A program made the translations under genes and the position numbers. Shown piece by piece: positions 45,304 to 53,936 of a stretch of DNA of 64,000 bases (the stretch's first letter is position 1; the number at the start of each line of letters is the position of its first letter). The notes beneath the pieces were generated by a model. The model saw nothing but the letters and a program-made list of their open reading frames with translations. It was not told the DNA's origin and searched no databases. Source of the stretch: Balneolaceae bacterium (lineage in GTDB: Bacteria; Bacteroidota; Rhodothermia; Balneolales; Balneolaceae). The stretch spans positions 1 to 64,000 of the forward strand of contig VEMX01000004.1 in assembly GCA_009711805.1 (NCBI GenBank), written 5' to 3'.

Positions 45304-46428
45304 ATGAAAGATTCACAAATGAACATGATGGAGCACTCTGAAGCTAAAATCGAGTTGCTAAGTAAATATATGGATAGATTTTTAAACATCATGAATCAGA
45401 ATAGCTACATCCATGATGTTCATTTATACGATTTATTCTGTGGAGAAGGTATATATCCAAATGGAGGAAAAGGCAGTCCAATTATCTTTTTAGAAAAAAT
45501 CAAAAATCTTCATTTTGTAAATAAGGCGAAATCTCATCCTCATGTTGATTTTCATTGCTTTTTCAATGATTTAGACGATGAAAAACTTTTAAAATTAACT
45601 GCTTCAATTGAAGAAAAGAATCTCCATTATGAAGAAATGGGAACCCTGAAAATCTCTAACCAGGATTATAAAGATAAATTAGAGGAAGTAGTTTCAATCC
45701 TGGAAAAGCTTAAAGGAAGTGAGAAAGCTTTCATTTTTATTGATCCCTATGGTTACAAAGAAATAAAGGCAGATGATATTAAAAGACTTCTTTCATCAAA
45801 CAACTCTGAGGTTCTTCTTTTCTTGCCAACACAGAATATGTTCAGATTTGAAACTAAGGGAACACCGGAAAGTTTACAAAGATTCATCTCTGAACTTGTG
45901 CCAATTGAAGAATGGCCTAAAAGTGAAACAGGGCTTAATTTTATTGAAACATTACTCGACAAATTCAGAGAATATTTAGGTTCTGAATATTTTGCCGACT
46001 CTTTTATTATCACAAGAGATACTAACCAATACTTTTGCCTCTTCTTCTTCACCAGTCATATACGTGGTTTTGAAAAAATGCTTGAGGCTAAATGGGCCAT
46101 TGATGAAGAAGAAGGCAGAAGTTGGAAACAAGGCATGAGGACAGATTTATTTGCAGATCAAGAAAAAATTGCAAAAACAGAAAAATTAAAATCTGCCCTT
46201 TACCATTATCTTGAAGAGGAAAGAACCAATGGTGATCTGTATAAATTTGGTTTGAAGCAGGGATTTCTACCTAAGCATGTCAATTCAGTTCTAAAAGAGT
46301 ATCAGATAAATGATATTATAACAGTTGAAAAAACAGATGGAAGTAAAATTAGAAGAGGTGCATTTTATACTGGTTATGAATATTTCAGAGATGAGCCTTC
46401 AAAAATCATAGTTATTAGACGGAGATAG
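45304..46428 (+). CDS. tcmP: Three-Cys-motif partner protein TcmP
   Basis: 374 residues from the ATG at 45304. A GTG at 45253 would add 17 residues, but AGAGGTG is close before the ATG. The N-terminus (HSEAKIELLSKYMDRFLNIM), the DLFCGEGIYPNGGKGSP loop and FIFIDPYGYKEI (D-P-Y-G) are TcmP family marks and look like a methyltransferase-like Rossmann fold. TcmP genes occur beside three-Cys-motif (Gp37/Gp68) genes, as here, with 2 bases between. The reaction is not known. AT-rich compared with hsdR and hsdM. Confidence 0.8.
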   Translation: MKDSQMNMMEHSEAKIELLSKYMDRFLNIMNQNSYIHDVHLYDLFCGEGIYPNGGKGSPIIFLEKIKNLHFVNKAKSHPHVDFHCFFNDLDDEKLLKLTASIEEKNLHYEEMGTLKISNQDYKDKLEEVVSILEKLKGSEKAFIFIDPYGYKEIKADDIKRLLSSNNSEVLLFLPTQNMFRFETKGTPESLQRFISELVPIEEWPKSETGLNFIETLLDKFREYLGSEYFADSFIITRDTNQYFCLFFFTSHIRGFEKMLEAKWAIDEEEGRSWKQGMRTDLFADQEKIAKTEKLKSALYHYLEEERTNGDLYKFGLKQGFLPKHVNSVLKEYQINDIITVEKTDGSKIRRGAFYTGYEYFRDEPSKIIVIRRR

Positions 46429-46430
46429 TT

Positions 46431-47165
46431 ATGTCAAAATCATCAATCGAATGGACAGAATTAACTTGGAATCCTGTAACAGGATGCACAAAAGTATCAC
46501 AAGGGTGTAAATTTTGCTATGCAGAAGTCATGGCAAAGCGACTTAAAGCAATGGGTGTAGAAAAGTATAAAGACGGGTTTAAAGTTAGAACTCATCCAGA
46601 CACACTTGAAGAACCCTACAAGTGGAAAAAATCACGAGTAGTGTTTGTTAACTCAATGAGTGATTTATTCCACCCTCAAGTACCCATCGAGTTCATTCAG
46701 GATGTATTTAAAGTAATGAATGATAATCCACGCCATGTATTTCAAATTCTAACTAAAAGAACTGAATTACTTTTAGAATATGATAAGGCCGGACTCTTGA
46801 ACTGGACTGATAATATTTGGATGGGGACTTCTGTAGAAGACAATCGTGTGAAAGAAAGAATTGATGTATTAAGTAAGACCAACGCACACACAAAATTTCT
46901 TTCTTGTGAGCCACTTATCGGGCCTTTAACAGATATGAATTTATCGAACATTGATTGGGTGATTGTTGGTGGAGAAAGTGGTCATAATCCCCGCCCTATG
47001 AAACCTGAATGGGTTATTGATATTAAAGCTCAATGTGAGAATGCTTCTGTACCGTTCTTCTTTAAACAATGGGGTGGTAGAAACAAAAAGAAAAACGGTA
47101 GGAAATTGATGAAACGGACATGGGATGAGATGCCGGAAATGCCTGAACAATTTGCAACAGCTTAG
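46431..47165 (+). CDS. Three-Cys-motif protein, phage Gp37/Gp68 family (DUF5131)
   Basis: 244 residues. The cysteines Cys19, Cys26 and Cys29 lie in GCTKVSQGCKFCYAEVMAKR, the pattern C-x3-S-x-G-C-x2-C-Y-A that recalls a radical-SAM-like iron-sulfur site. MSDLFHPQVP, FQILTKR and VGGESGHNPRPM are the other family blocks. These are found in phages and bacterial mobile DNA, normally with TcmP. The substrate is unknown. It starts 2 bases after tcmP and ends 3 bases before hsdS, so the four genes share a transcript. Confidence 0.85.
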   Translation: MSKSSIEWTELTWNPVTGCTKVSQGCKFCYAEVMAKRLKAMGVEKYKDGFKVRTHPDTLEEPYKWKKSRVVFVNSMSDLFHPQVPIEFIQDVFKVMNDNPRHVFQILTKRTELLLEYDKAGLLNWTDNIWMGTSVEDNRVKERIDVLSKTNAHTKFLSCEPLIGPLTDMNLSNIDWVIVGGESGHNPRPMKPEWVIDIKAQCENASVPFFFKQWGGRNKKKNGRKLMKRTWDEMPEMPEQFATA

Positions 47166-47168
47166 TTT

Positions 47169-49217
47169 ATGTGGAAAAAAAAGCAGTTAGGTGAAGTAGC
47201 TGAATATGTTAATGGTAGAGCCTTTAAGCCAAAAGAATGGAAAAAAAGTGGATTACCGATTATTCGTATTCAAAACCTTAATGATGAAACAGCACCCTAC
47301 AATTATTCAGATGAAAAACACAAAGATAAATATTTAGTCAAGAATGGTGATCTATTATTCGCATGGTCGGCATCGTTAGGTGCATACATTTGGAAAGGAG
47401 GCGATGCATGGTTAAATCAACATATTTTTAGAGTAGATCACGATGAATCTATAAACAAAAAATATTTGTATTACTGTTTGACTAATGTAGTTGAAGAACT
47501 GTATGCTAAAACGCATGGCTCAGGAATGGTTCATGTAACTAAAGGGAAATTTGAAGAAACAGAAGTACCAGTTCCTTCAATTGAAGAACAAAACCGTATC
47601 GTAGAAAAAATAGAAGAGCTATTCAGTGAGCTGGATAATGGGGTAGAGAACCTGAAGAAAGCCCAAAAGCAGCTCAAGATCTACCGGCAGGCGGTGCTGA
47701 AGGATGCCTTTGAAGGCAAGCTCACCAAGGAATGGCGGGAGCAACAAGATGACCTGCCCACCCCGGAAGAACTTCTTCAGCAAATCAAAGCTGAACGCAA
47801 AGCCCACCGCCAACGCGAACTCACCGAATGGGAAAAGGAAGTGGAGCAATGGGAGAAGGATGGTGAGCCTGGGAGGAAACCAAGGAAGCCGAGTAAACCA
47901 AAAAATCTACCTCAGATTACGAAAGATGACTTGAGTTCCTTGCCGGAAATCCCATCTACTTGGAGGTACACATATTTATATGACCTTGGCGATCTTGGAA
48001 GAGGTAAGTCTAAGCATAGACCAAGAAATGATGATAAGTTATTCAAAGATGGAACAATCCCTTTCATACAAACAGGAGAAGTAAAAGCCGCTACAAAATA
48101 CCTTAGGACTTTTGAAGATACTTATAATGAGTTTGGTTTAAGCCAAAGTAAATTATGGCCAAAGGGTACTTTATGCATAACCATTGCAGCCAACATAGCT
48201 GAAACTGCAATTTTAGATATTAATGCTTGTTTTCCTGATAGTATTGTTGGCTATACGAGTTACGCCTCAATTACTGATAAACTTTTTGTCTTTTACTTTA
48301 TCCAATCTGTACAAAAAAGATTGGAAGCTTTTGCTCCTGCAACTGCTCAAAAAAATATCAATCTAACCACTCTTGAAAATTTATTAGTACCTCTTTGTTC
48401 ACTTAAAGAACAAAAAGAAATCGTTAACGAAATCGAATCCCGCCTTTCCGTGGTTGATCAATTAGAACAAACCATAAAAGAAAACCTGCAAAAAGCGGAG
48501 GCTCTACGGCAGAGTATTTTGAAGAAGGCTTTTGGTGGGGAGTTGGTGAAAGAAGAGCCTGCTAAAATCCTTGAGTTTCAACAATCTCCACAAAGATATT
48601 ACAAGAATAAACCAACAGATCTACATGCAGGCTTAATGTGTAAGATTATAGATGCCCATTACAAAAATGAAAAGCATCTTCAAAAATTGAATCATGTGAA
48701 ATGTGAAAAGATTATCCACATGCTCGAATCACATGAAGGAATTGAACTGGAGCGAAAACCAGTAAAAGATGCTGCCGGTCCAGACGATTTTCCTAAACTG
48801 AAAAAGATAGAGCACAGAGCAAAATTCAAAAATTGGTTTGAGAAGGATAAATCTCTTGGGGGAAAGTTTGGCTATGGCTATAAACCCAAAAAAAGTTTGG
48901 GATATGCAATATCAGATCTGGAAAAAATAGAAGGATTGCCCTTGGAAGCCATTGATAAGATGATAGGCCTCTTTCTAAAAATGGATAAAGAAAGAGCGGA
49001 AATAGTAGCTACACTTTATGCAGCCTGGAATAATTTTTTGATTGATGGCCATCAACCATCTGATGAAGAGATTGTGCGTGCTGCCCGTGAAGACTGGTCA
49101 AAGCAAAAGTTAAATATTAAAAGGCATAGATTCTTTAAAGCCTTGCCCTGGATGAGAAAAAATGGGTTAATTCCAGCTGGAAAAGGTAAAAGAGTTCTAT
49201 CGAGAAACAGTAAATGA
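47169..49217 (+). CDS. hsdS: Type I specificity subunit S with extra C-terminal domain
   Basis: 682 residues. The first ~460 are a normal HsdS: TRD1 (about 1-145), a conserved coiled region (150-245) including NRIVEKIEELFSELDNG, TRD2 (about 255-415), and a second conserved coil ending LRQSILKKAFGGELV. The remaining 222 residues (461-682) are an added domain of unknown fold with LHAGLMCKIIDAHY and GYGYKPKKSLGYAI. Conserved coils are GC-rich and the TRDs AT-rich, as if exchanged. It defines the DNA sequence recognised by the complex. Confidence 0.9.
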   Translation: MWKKKQLGEVAEYVNGRAFKPKEWKKSGLPIIRIQNLNDETAPYNYSDEKHKDKYLVKNGDLLFAWSASLGAYIWKGGDAWLNQHIFRVDHDESINKKYLYYCLTNVVEELYAKTHGSGMVHVTKGKFEETEVPVPSIEEQNRIVEKIEELFSELDNGVENLKKAQKQLKIYRQAVLKDAFEGKLTKEWREQQDDLPTPEELLQQIKAERKAHRQRELTEWEKEVEQWEKDGEPGRKPRKPSKPKNLPQITKDDLSSLPEIPSTWRYTYLYDLGDLGRGKSKHRPRNDDKLFKDGTIPFIQTGEVKAATKYLRTFEDTYNEFGLSQSKLWPKGTLCITIAANIAETAILDINACFPDSIVGYTSYASITDKLFVFYFIQSVQKRLEAFAPATAQKNINLTTLENLLVPLCSLKEQKEIVNEIESRLSVVDQLEQTIKENLQKAEALRQSILKKAFGGELVKEEPAKILEFQQSPQRYYKNKPTDLHAGLMCKIIDAHYKNEKHLQKLNHVKCEKIIHMLESHEGIELERKPVKDAAGPDDFPKLKKIEHRAKFKNWFEKDKSLGGKFGYGYKPKKSLGYAISDLEKIEGLPLEAIDKMIGLFLKMDKERAEIVATLYAAWNNFLIDGHQPSDEEIVRAAREDWSKQKLNIKRHRFFKALPWMRKNGLIPAGKGKRVLSRNSK

Positions 49218-49218
49218 A

Positions 49219-49887
49219 ATGAATCAAAAAATGAGTGAGAAATACTTCCTACAGGTAGAATATAAAATGGTATCAGATGTGCCTAATTATGAACCTGACA
49301 GATACATTAATACATACCAGCTGAGTGTATTGGCAAGCACATTAGAAGAAGAAAAATACTATGAAATTGGTAGGGGTGAAGTAAGACTTATTCTGGAGAG
49401 TTTAGCTGTAAATGATCACTTCGATATGTTTAATGTATTTGACAGCTTTCATACTACAATGGAGCTTGGTGGAGAAATATATGATTTTGATGAGAGACAG
49501 ATAATAGATGAGATTAGACAGTTTTATGATGATGACATCTTATATCCGAATATTCTCTTGTTAGAAAGACTGGAATTAGCAAAAGAATACAGGGGGCTTG
49601 GAATTGGGAAAAGAGTAATAAAAGATATTGTAGAAAGATTTTCGTTCTGTGCTGGACTAATTGCTCTAAAAGCATTCCCCTTGCAATTAGAAAGTGGACG
49701 AGGTTTGGATGATGATTGGAAGAAAAGAGTAGCATTGGAGGAATTAGAAAGAGATGAGGAAAAAGTGAAGTATAAACTATATCACTATTACCAAAATCTT
49801 GGTTTCGAAAGTCCTTTAAATAATGAGTTTTTCTTTATTAACCCCGCTTTAAAAAATAAAAAATTTGAAAGCATTTCACTTGAGTAA
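49219..49887 (+). CDS. GNAT-family acetyltransferase-like protein
   Basis: 222 residues. The acetyl-CoA loop ELAKEYRGLGIGKRVIKDIV (R-x-x-G-x-G) lies near residue 120-140, followed by the second motif region (FCAGLIALKAFPLQLESG). The last helices (YHYYQNLGFESPLNNEF) match the GNAT end strand. The start codon is 1 base after the hsdS stop. Its substrate is unknown. AT-rich, like hsdS-tail and tcmP. Its position between hsdS and hsdM suggests a role in the locus. Confidence 0.75.
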   Translation: MNQKMSEKYFLQVEYKMVSDVPNYEPDRYINTYQLSVLASTLEEEKYYEIGRGEVRLILESLAVNDHFDMFNVFDSFHTTMELGGEIYDFDERQIIDEIRQFYDDDILYPNILLLERLELAKEYRGLGIGKRVIKDIVERFSFCAGLIALKAFPLQLESGRGLDDDWKKRVALEELERDEEKVKYKLYHYYQNLGFESPLNNEFFFINPALKNKKFESISLE

Positions 49888-49923
49888 AAAACCTCAATCT
49901 AACTCAGAATTTTAAAACTGAAT

Positions 49924-49968
49924 ATTACCGCCAATGGAATCATACAAAAGATCTGGAATTTCTGTCAC
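49924..49968 (+). pseudogene. Vestige of a second hsdM 5' end
   Basis: These 15 codons match hsdM codons 1-15 at 38 of 45 bases, with the last 24 identical. ATT takes the place of the hsdM ATG. The reading frame then leaves the homology (LSRIAKEG). It is a scar of replacement or insertion at the hsdM front edge. Confidence 0.8.
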
Positions 49969-50110
49969 TTGTCAAGAATAGCTAAAGAAGGGTGTTTAAT
50001 AGGCGGCAATGAAAACCATAGACAAAAAAACCCGGCTTCATAACCGATATGGGAGTCGGAAGAGGAAGTACCGGGACTGCGGTTGAAAGATAATAATTAT
50101 AAAAAAAATA

Positions 50111-50194
50111 AACTGTGATATTTGTGATAGGCGAGATAATCTGTGATACATCCGAGCCATCATGGATATCAAAAATATCACACCCATCACAGTT
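50111..50194 (+). promoter_or_regulatory. Palindrome of TGTGAT / ATCACA boxes before hsdM
   Basis: TGTGAT at 50114-50119, 50123-50128 and 50142-50147, and ATCACA at 50177-50182 and 50186-50191. The AACTGTGAT / ATCACAGTT ends are perfect complements. The outer boxes on each side are spaced 9 bases apart. It looks like a repressor or CRP/FNR-like operator region, or a hairpin leader of hsdM. Confidence 0.55.
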
Positions 50195-50212
50195 AAAAAT
50201 AAGAAATAGACT

Positions 50213-51688
50213 ATGACCACAAACGGAATTGTGCAAAAGATCTGGAATTTCTGTCACACTCTAAGAGACGATGGGGTGGGCTACGGGGATTACCTGGAGC
50301 AAATTACCTATCTGCTGTTTTTGAAGATGGCGCATGAATACAGTCAGCCACCCTACAACCGAGATACCAACATTCCTGAAGAATACAACTGGGAAAGCCT
50401 GGTGGAAAAGAGCGGTTCCGAATTGGAGCAACACTATGTTACCCTGCTTCGGGAGTTAGGGAAAGAAGACGGGATGCTTGGACAGATCTTCGTGAAAGCC
50501 CAAAACAAAATTCAAGACCCGGCCAAGCTCTACAAACTCATCCAAATGCTGGACGCTGAAAATTGGGTGATGTTGGGTGCGGATGTTAAAGGAGATATCT
50601 ATGAGGGATTGCTGGAGAAGAATGCGGAGGATACGAAGTCGGGAGCCGGACAGTACTTCACGCCCCGTGCGCTGATCAAAACCATGGTAGAGTGTGTCCG
50701 ACCGGAACCCCAGAAAACCATAGCCGATCCTGCAGCCGGAACCGGAGGCTTTTTCCTTGCCGCCTATGATTATCTGCTCGAAAACTACGATCTCGACAAA
50801 GAACAAAAGGAGTTTCTAAAGTACAACACCTTTAAAGGCTGGGAGATCGTGCCCAATACAGCTCGCATGGCTCTTATGAATCTCTTTCTTCATAACATTG
50901 GGGATATCAATTCAACCCCGCCCATTGTCCGAAATGATAGCCTGATCTCAGAACCTGATAAGAAGTTCGACTATGTGTTAGCTAATCCCCCTTTTGGAAA
51001 GAAAAGCAGTATCACCGTCACCAATGAAGACGGCACCCAATCCAAAGAAGCCCTCACTTACAACCGTCAGGATTTTTGGGCAACCTCATCCAACAAACAA
51101 CTCAACTTTGTTCAGCATATCAATGCCATGTCGAAAGCGGATGGAGAAGCGGCGGTAGTAATTCCGGATAATGTATTGTTTGAAGGCGGTGCCGGTGAAA
51201 TGGTAAGAAAGAAACTTCTGCAAAATGCAGATGTCCACACGGTACTCCGATTGCCTACCGGTATATTTTATGCTCAGGGAGTAAAGGCAAACGTAGTTTT
51301 CTTTGATGCCAAACCCGCCTCCAAAGATCCCTGGACCAAAGAAGTGTGGTATTACGATTATCGAACCAACATCCACCACACCCTAAAGAAACACCCACTC
51401 AGCTTTGATGATCTCAAAGATTTTGTAGAGCTGTACAATCCGGAAAACCGGCACCAACGCAAAGAAACCTGGAGCGAGGACAATCCCGATGGTCGCTGGA
51501 GAAAGTACACCTACGAAGAGATCACCAACCGGGACAAAACCAGCATGGATATCTTCTGGATCAAAGACGATGATCTCACCGATTTGGAAAACCTGCCCGA
51601 CCCTGATATCCTTGCAGTAGAAATTGTGGAAAATATCGAGGCGGGGCTGGAGAGTTTCCGGGAGATTGTGAGTTCGTTGGAGGAGTAA
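50213..51688 (+). CDS. hsdM: Type I DNA methyltransferase subunit M
   Basis: 491 residues. The HsdM N-terminal helical domain covers about 1-125. The catalytic domain follows, with GAGQYFTPR (146-152 or so), the SAM-binding DPAAGTGGF (172-180) and the N6-adenine NPPF at 258-261. It methylates the recognition sequence together with HsdS, protecting host DNA, and forms the restriction complex with HsdR. It is the last gene of the locus, preceded by an operator-like palindrome and a vestigial copy of its 5' end. Confidence 0.96.
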   Translation: MTTNGIVQKIWNFCHTLRDDGVGYGDYLEQITYLLFLKMAHEYSQPPYNRDTNIPEEYNWESLVEKSGSELEQHYVTLLRELGKEDGMLGQIFVKAQNKIQDPAKLYKLIQMLDAENWVMLGADVKGDIYEGLLEKNAEDTKSGAGQYFTPRALIKTMVECVRPEPQKTIADPAAGTGGFFLAAYDYLLENYDLDKEQKEFLKYNTFKGWEIVPNTARMALMNLFLHNIGDINSTPPIVRNDSLISEPDKKFDYVLANPPFGKKSSITVTNEDGTQSKEALTYNRQDFWATSSNKQLNFVQHINAMSKADGEAAVVIPDNVLFEGGAGEMVRKKLLQNADVHTVLRLPTGIFYAQGVKANVVFFDAKPASKDPWTKEVWYYDYRTNIHHTLKKHPLSFDDLKDFVELYNPENRHQRKETWSEDNPDGRWRKYTYEEITNRDKTSMDIFWIKDDDLTDLENLPDPDILAVEIVENIEAGLESFREIVSSLEE

Positions 51689-52205
51689 TTTATTATTAAC
51701 CAAATATTATTTTATATACACAGGTTTTCTCCCATATTCTTTCGGCGTATGTTGTAAAGAGTACATTCGGCAAAATGTTGAAACGAATGTGTTAGAATAT
51801 GCTCTGGCAACTTTGCAACCTGGTAGTGTCAATTCAGAATTTTCAAGCAGAAACTGTGCACACATCAGAGAAAAATGAACAATAATTATGGTAGGATTGT
51901 ATGTGATGTAACGTAATTTCCCAGCCATTCCAGATGAAATATGGTTCCATTATCTCAGGATAAAAGATGATCAAAAGATCAATAAACCATGCTGACCAAA
52001 TCGTTGGTTCGGCTGTAAATCATTGGCCTGAATAGTATTAGCTAATCAAAGAAATGTGGCAGAATGTTCACTTGGTAAAGGCGATAATACTGGAAGTTCT
52101 GTTTCTTCTTTGATGATAGGAAAACATAAACCTAATTATAAATAATTTGTAATAAATGACCTGCCGGTTACTCTTGTTATTGGTTGGTCAGGAGAGTTCA
52201 ATAAG
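51689..52205. other. Gene-free spacer after hsdM
   Basis: About 517 bases, AT-rich, no supported gene. Short open frames are out of keeping with local codon use. The terminator follows at 52206. Confidence 0.5.
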
Positions 52206-52248
52206 AAGCCACTTTCTATTCATCAAGATAGAGCAGTGGCTTTTTTTA
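52206..52248. terminator. Terminator between the hsd locus and the propeller gene
   Basis: AAGCCACT ... AGTGGCTT (52206-52213 and 52235-52242), inner CTAT/ATAG pairs, then a run of T reaching the stop codon region of the opposing gene. It can act in both directions. Confidence 0.8.
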
Positions 52249-53532
52249 TTCTTGAACTTCGATACTCCGAATTTGGATAACCGGCCAATCTTTTAATTCG
52301 GGATTATTTTCACTGTCATAAAAGGCCCAGGGGCTGTTCGATATAAAATAAAGCTGACCATGGTGGATGGTTCCAAGAGTTGGTTCGTTTAAATCAGGGT
52401 GCGAGGCATCAATCACTTCCAGAGATCCATCAACAGCCATTCCCCGCTTATCAACTTGCACAGAGGATAGCCGGAATGGACGGGTTCCGTTTTGCATCAG
52501 GTACAGATGCCCGTTTGCATAGTACAAACCGTCGGTACCTCTCAGTTTCTGGTTTTGGTCGGTAATGGATTTAACTTCTGATGTAGTTGTGTTAATCGCA
52601 TACAGGCCGGTGATATAATCCGATATAAAAAGTCGATTAGCCGATAAAGCCAGGCCCTGGAGGTTCCAAAACCTGTGGTCTTGTACAAATTCCCGGGCAC
52701 TGCTTGCTCCTGTTGGGATATGATAAACAGCAGGGTTCATGGAATCTGTAAAAAAGACCTCACCTTTTTCAGAGATCGTTAAATCGCCAAATACATGCTT
52801 TCCCTCTACAGTGAATTCCTTTAAGACTTTTTGCTCGCTTAAACTAAGAAGGAGAATCACTGATGCGCCTTCCAGGGTTTCGCTATACTGGCAGTAATTG
52901 GGCAGGGCACTGCTGCTTACCCAGAGGTGATCTGCATTACGAGGATCAATAGCCATGCCCATAGCTCCCCAATATCCATGTTCTTTTAAATCGAATACAG
53001 TTTGTATGTTTTTCCCCTTAGAATCAACACGGATGATTTTTCCACACCGGACATCACTCAGTAAAAATGCATTGAAACTGGGAGCATAGACCATACCTTC
53101 GGGATGAAAACCGGTACGATCGAATTTAAATACAAGCTTAGATTGTTGTTGGGGAGTATTTGCCTGTTCGATACTTGCAAGAAGATCACGGTATCTCTGA
53201 CGTGAGGTAAGTGGGGTAAATATGCTATCCTCGCTAAAATCATCAAGGGCATAAAAATCGGCCCGGTACCCGAGTACATCCAGGGATTTTTCAGGCTGTT
53301 GATTGAGGGCATGAGCCGCTGCCAGCCGATACAGGATTACAGGATGGTTAGGGCGCAGGGAATCGGAAAGTATGAGATGTTTAAGAAAGGCTGGGTAATC
53401 TCCTTCCTCCAGGGCTTTTAAGCCCTCGGCATAAGCCTGGCGAAAATCGGTTTGGGCATTACAAAGGATGGGGGAAAGAATAACAATGAACAGAAAAAAG
53501 CCCTTTGGTATGCCGGAATAAAGATTGTTCAT
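52246..53532 (-). CDS. Exported protein with TPR-like N-terminus and SMP-30/NHL-type propeller
   Basis: 428 residues with a signal peptide (residues 1-26, ILCNAQ). Residues 27-115 form helical repeats of TPR type (YAEGLKALEEGDYPAFLKHL). The rest is a beta-propeller of SMP-30/gluconolactonase type, with FHPEGMVYAPSFNAFLLSDV, DHLWVSSS and GDLTISEKGEVFFTDSM strands. Sugar-lactonase or sensing roles are known in the family; none can be chosen here. It is a single gene. Confidence 0.7.
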   Translation of the reverse strand: MNNLYSGIPKGFFLFIVILSPILCNAQTDFRQAYAEGLKALEEGDYPAFLKHLILSDSLRPNHPVILYRLAAAHALNQQPEKSLDVLGYRADFYALDDFSEDSIFTPLTSRQRYRDLLASIEQANTPQQQSKLVFKFDRTGFHPEGMVYAPSFNAFLLSDVRCGKIIRVDSKGKNIQTVFDLKEHGYWGAMGMAIDPRNADHLWVSSSALPNYCQYSETLEGASVILLLSLSEQKVLKEFTVEGKHVFGDLTISEKGEVFFTDSMNPAVYHIPTGASSAREFVQDHRFWNLQGLALSANRLFISDYITGLYAINTTTSEVKSITDQNQKLRGTDGLYYANGHLYLMQNGTRPFRLSSVQVDKRGMAVDGSLEVIDASHPDLNEPTLGTIHHGQLYFISNSPWAFYDSENNPELKDWPVIQIRSIEVQE

Positions 53533-53712
53533 AAGAATAGAGTCAAATTCTGGTGTTCAAATATTATTCTCGCAAACTTAGCAATTCTGCTATTCACTTT
53601 TCAAAGTATTCCTTGGTCTCACAACTAGAAGTCGTCTTCGGTTTCCAAATTTAAGCTACCCAGCTTTCTCTTTTCCCCAATTCATCACAAATATCCTATC
53701 TATTTCCCCATC

Positions 53713-53766
53713 ACCATTAAACCGGAAAAGAAGCTTTGTCGTCACTCCGTGAATCGGTTTAATGGT
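53713..53766. repeat. Inverted repeat ACCATTAAACCG / CGGTTTAATGGT
   Basis: Perfect 12-bp arms at 53713-53724 and 53755-53766, 30-base loop, in the divergent gap 53533-53936. It may be a hairpin or a paired operator. Confidence 0.55.
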
Positions 53767-53858
53767 TTTGGGTTTTAGTTTAAATATATTACTATTTAAT
53801 TAGTATTATTTAGGCCTATTGGAATTGATACTCCATCTACCAAGATTGTACCATTTAT

Positions 53859-53890
53859 TTCACCGGTTATAATATTGGCTAACCGGTGAA
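53859..53890 (+). promoter_or_regulatory. Palindromic site TTCACCGGTTA / TAACCGGTGAA
   Basis: Perfect 11-bp arms with a 10-base centre (53859-53890), just before the propeller lipoprotein gene. It spans the GTG at 53886, so that GTG is unlikely to be the start. It looks like an operator or 5' UTR hairpin. Confidence 0.55.
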
Positions 53891-53936
53891 CTGGAAGAAC
53901 AAAGCATTTATTCTAAAACCAGATCCACTATCTTTT

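Noticed and set aside
51707-51928. 73-codon minus frame after hsdM
   Set aside because: No start context or conserved pattern; AT-rich spacer.
53886-53936. GTG start for the propeller lipoprotein
   Set aside because: The GTG is inside a perfect palindrome, and the extra 17 residues precede a proper lipoprotein signal starting at 53937.
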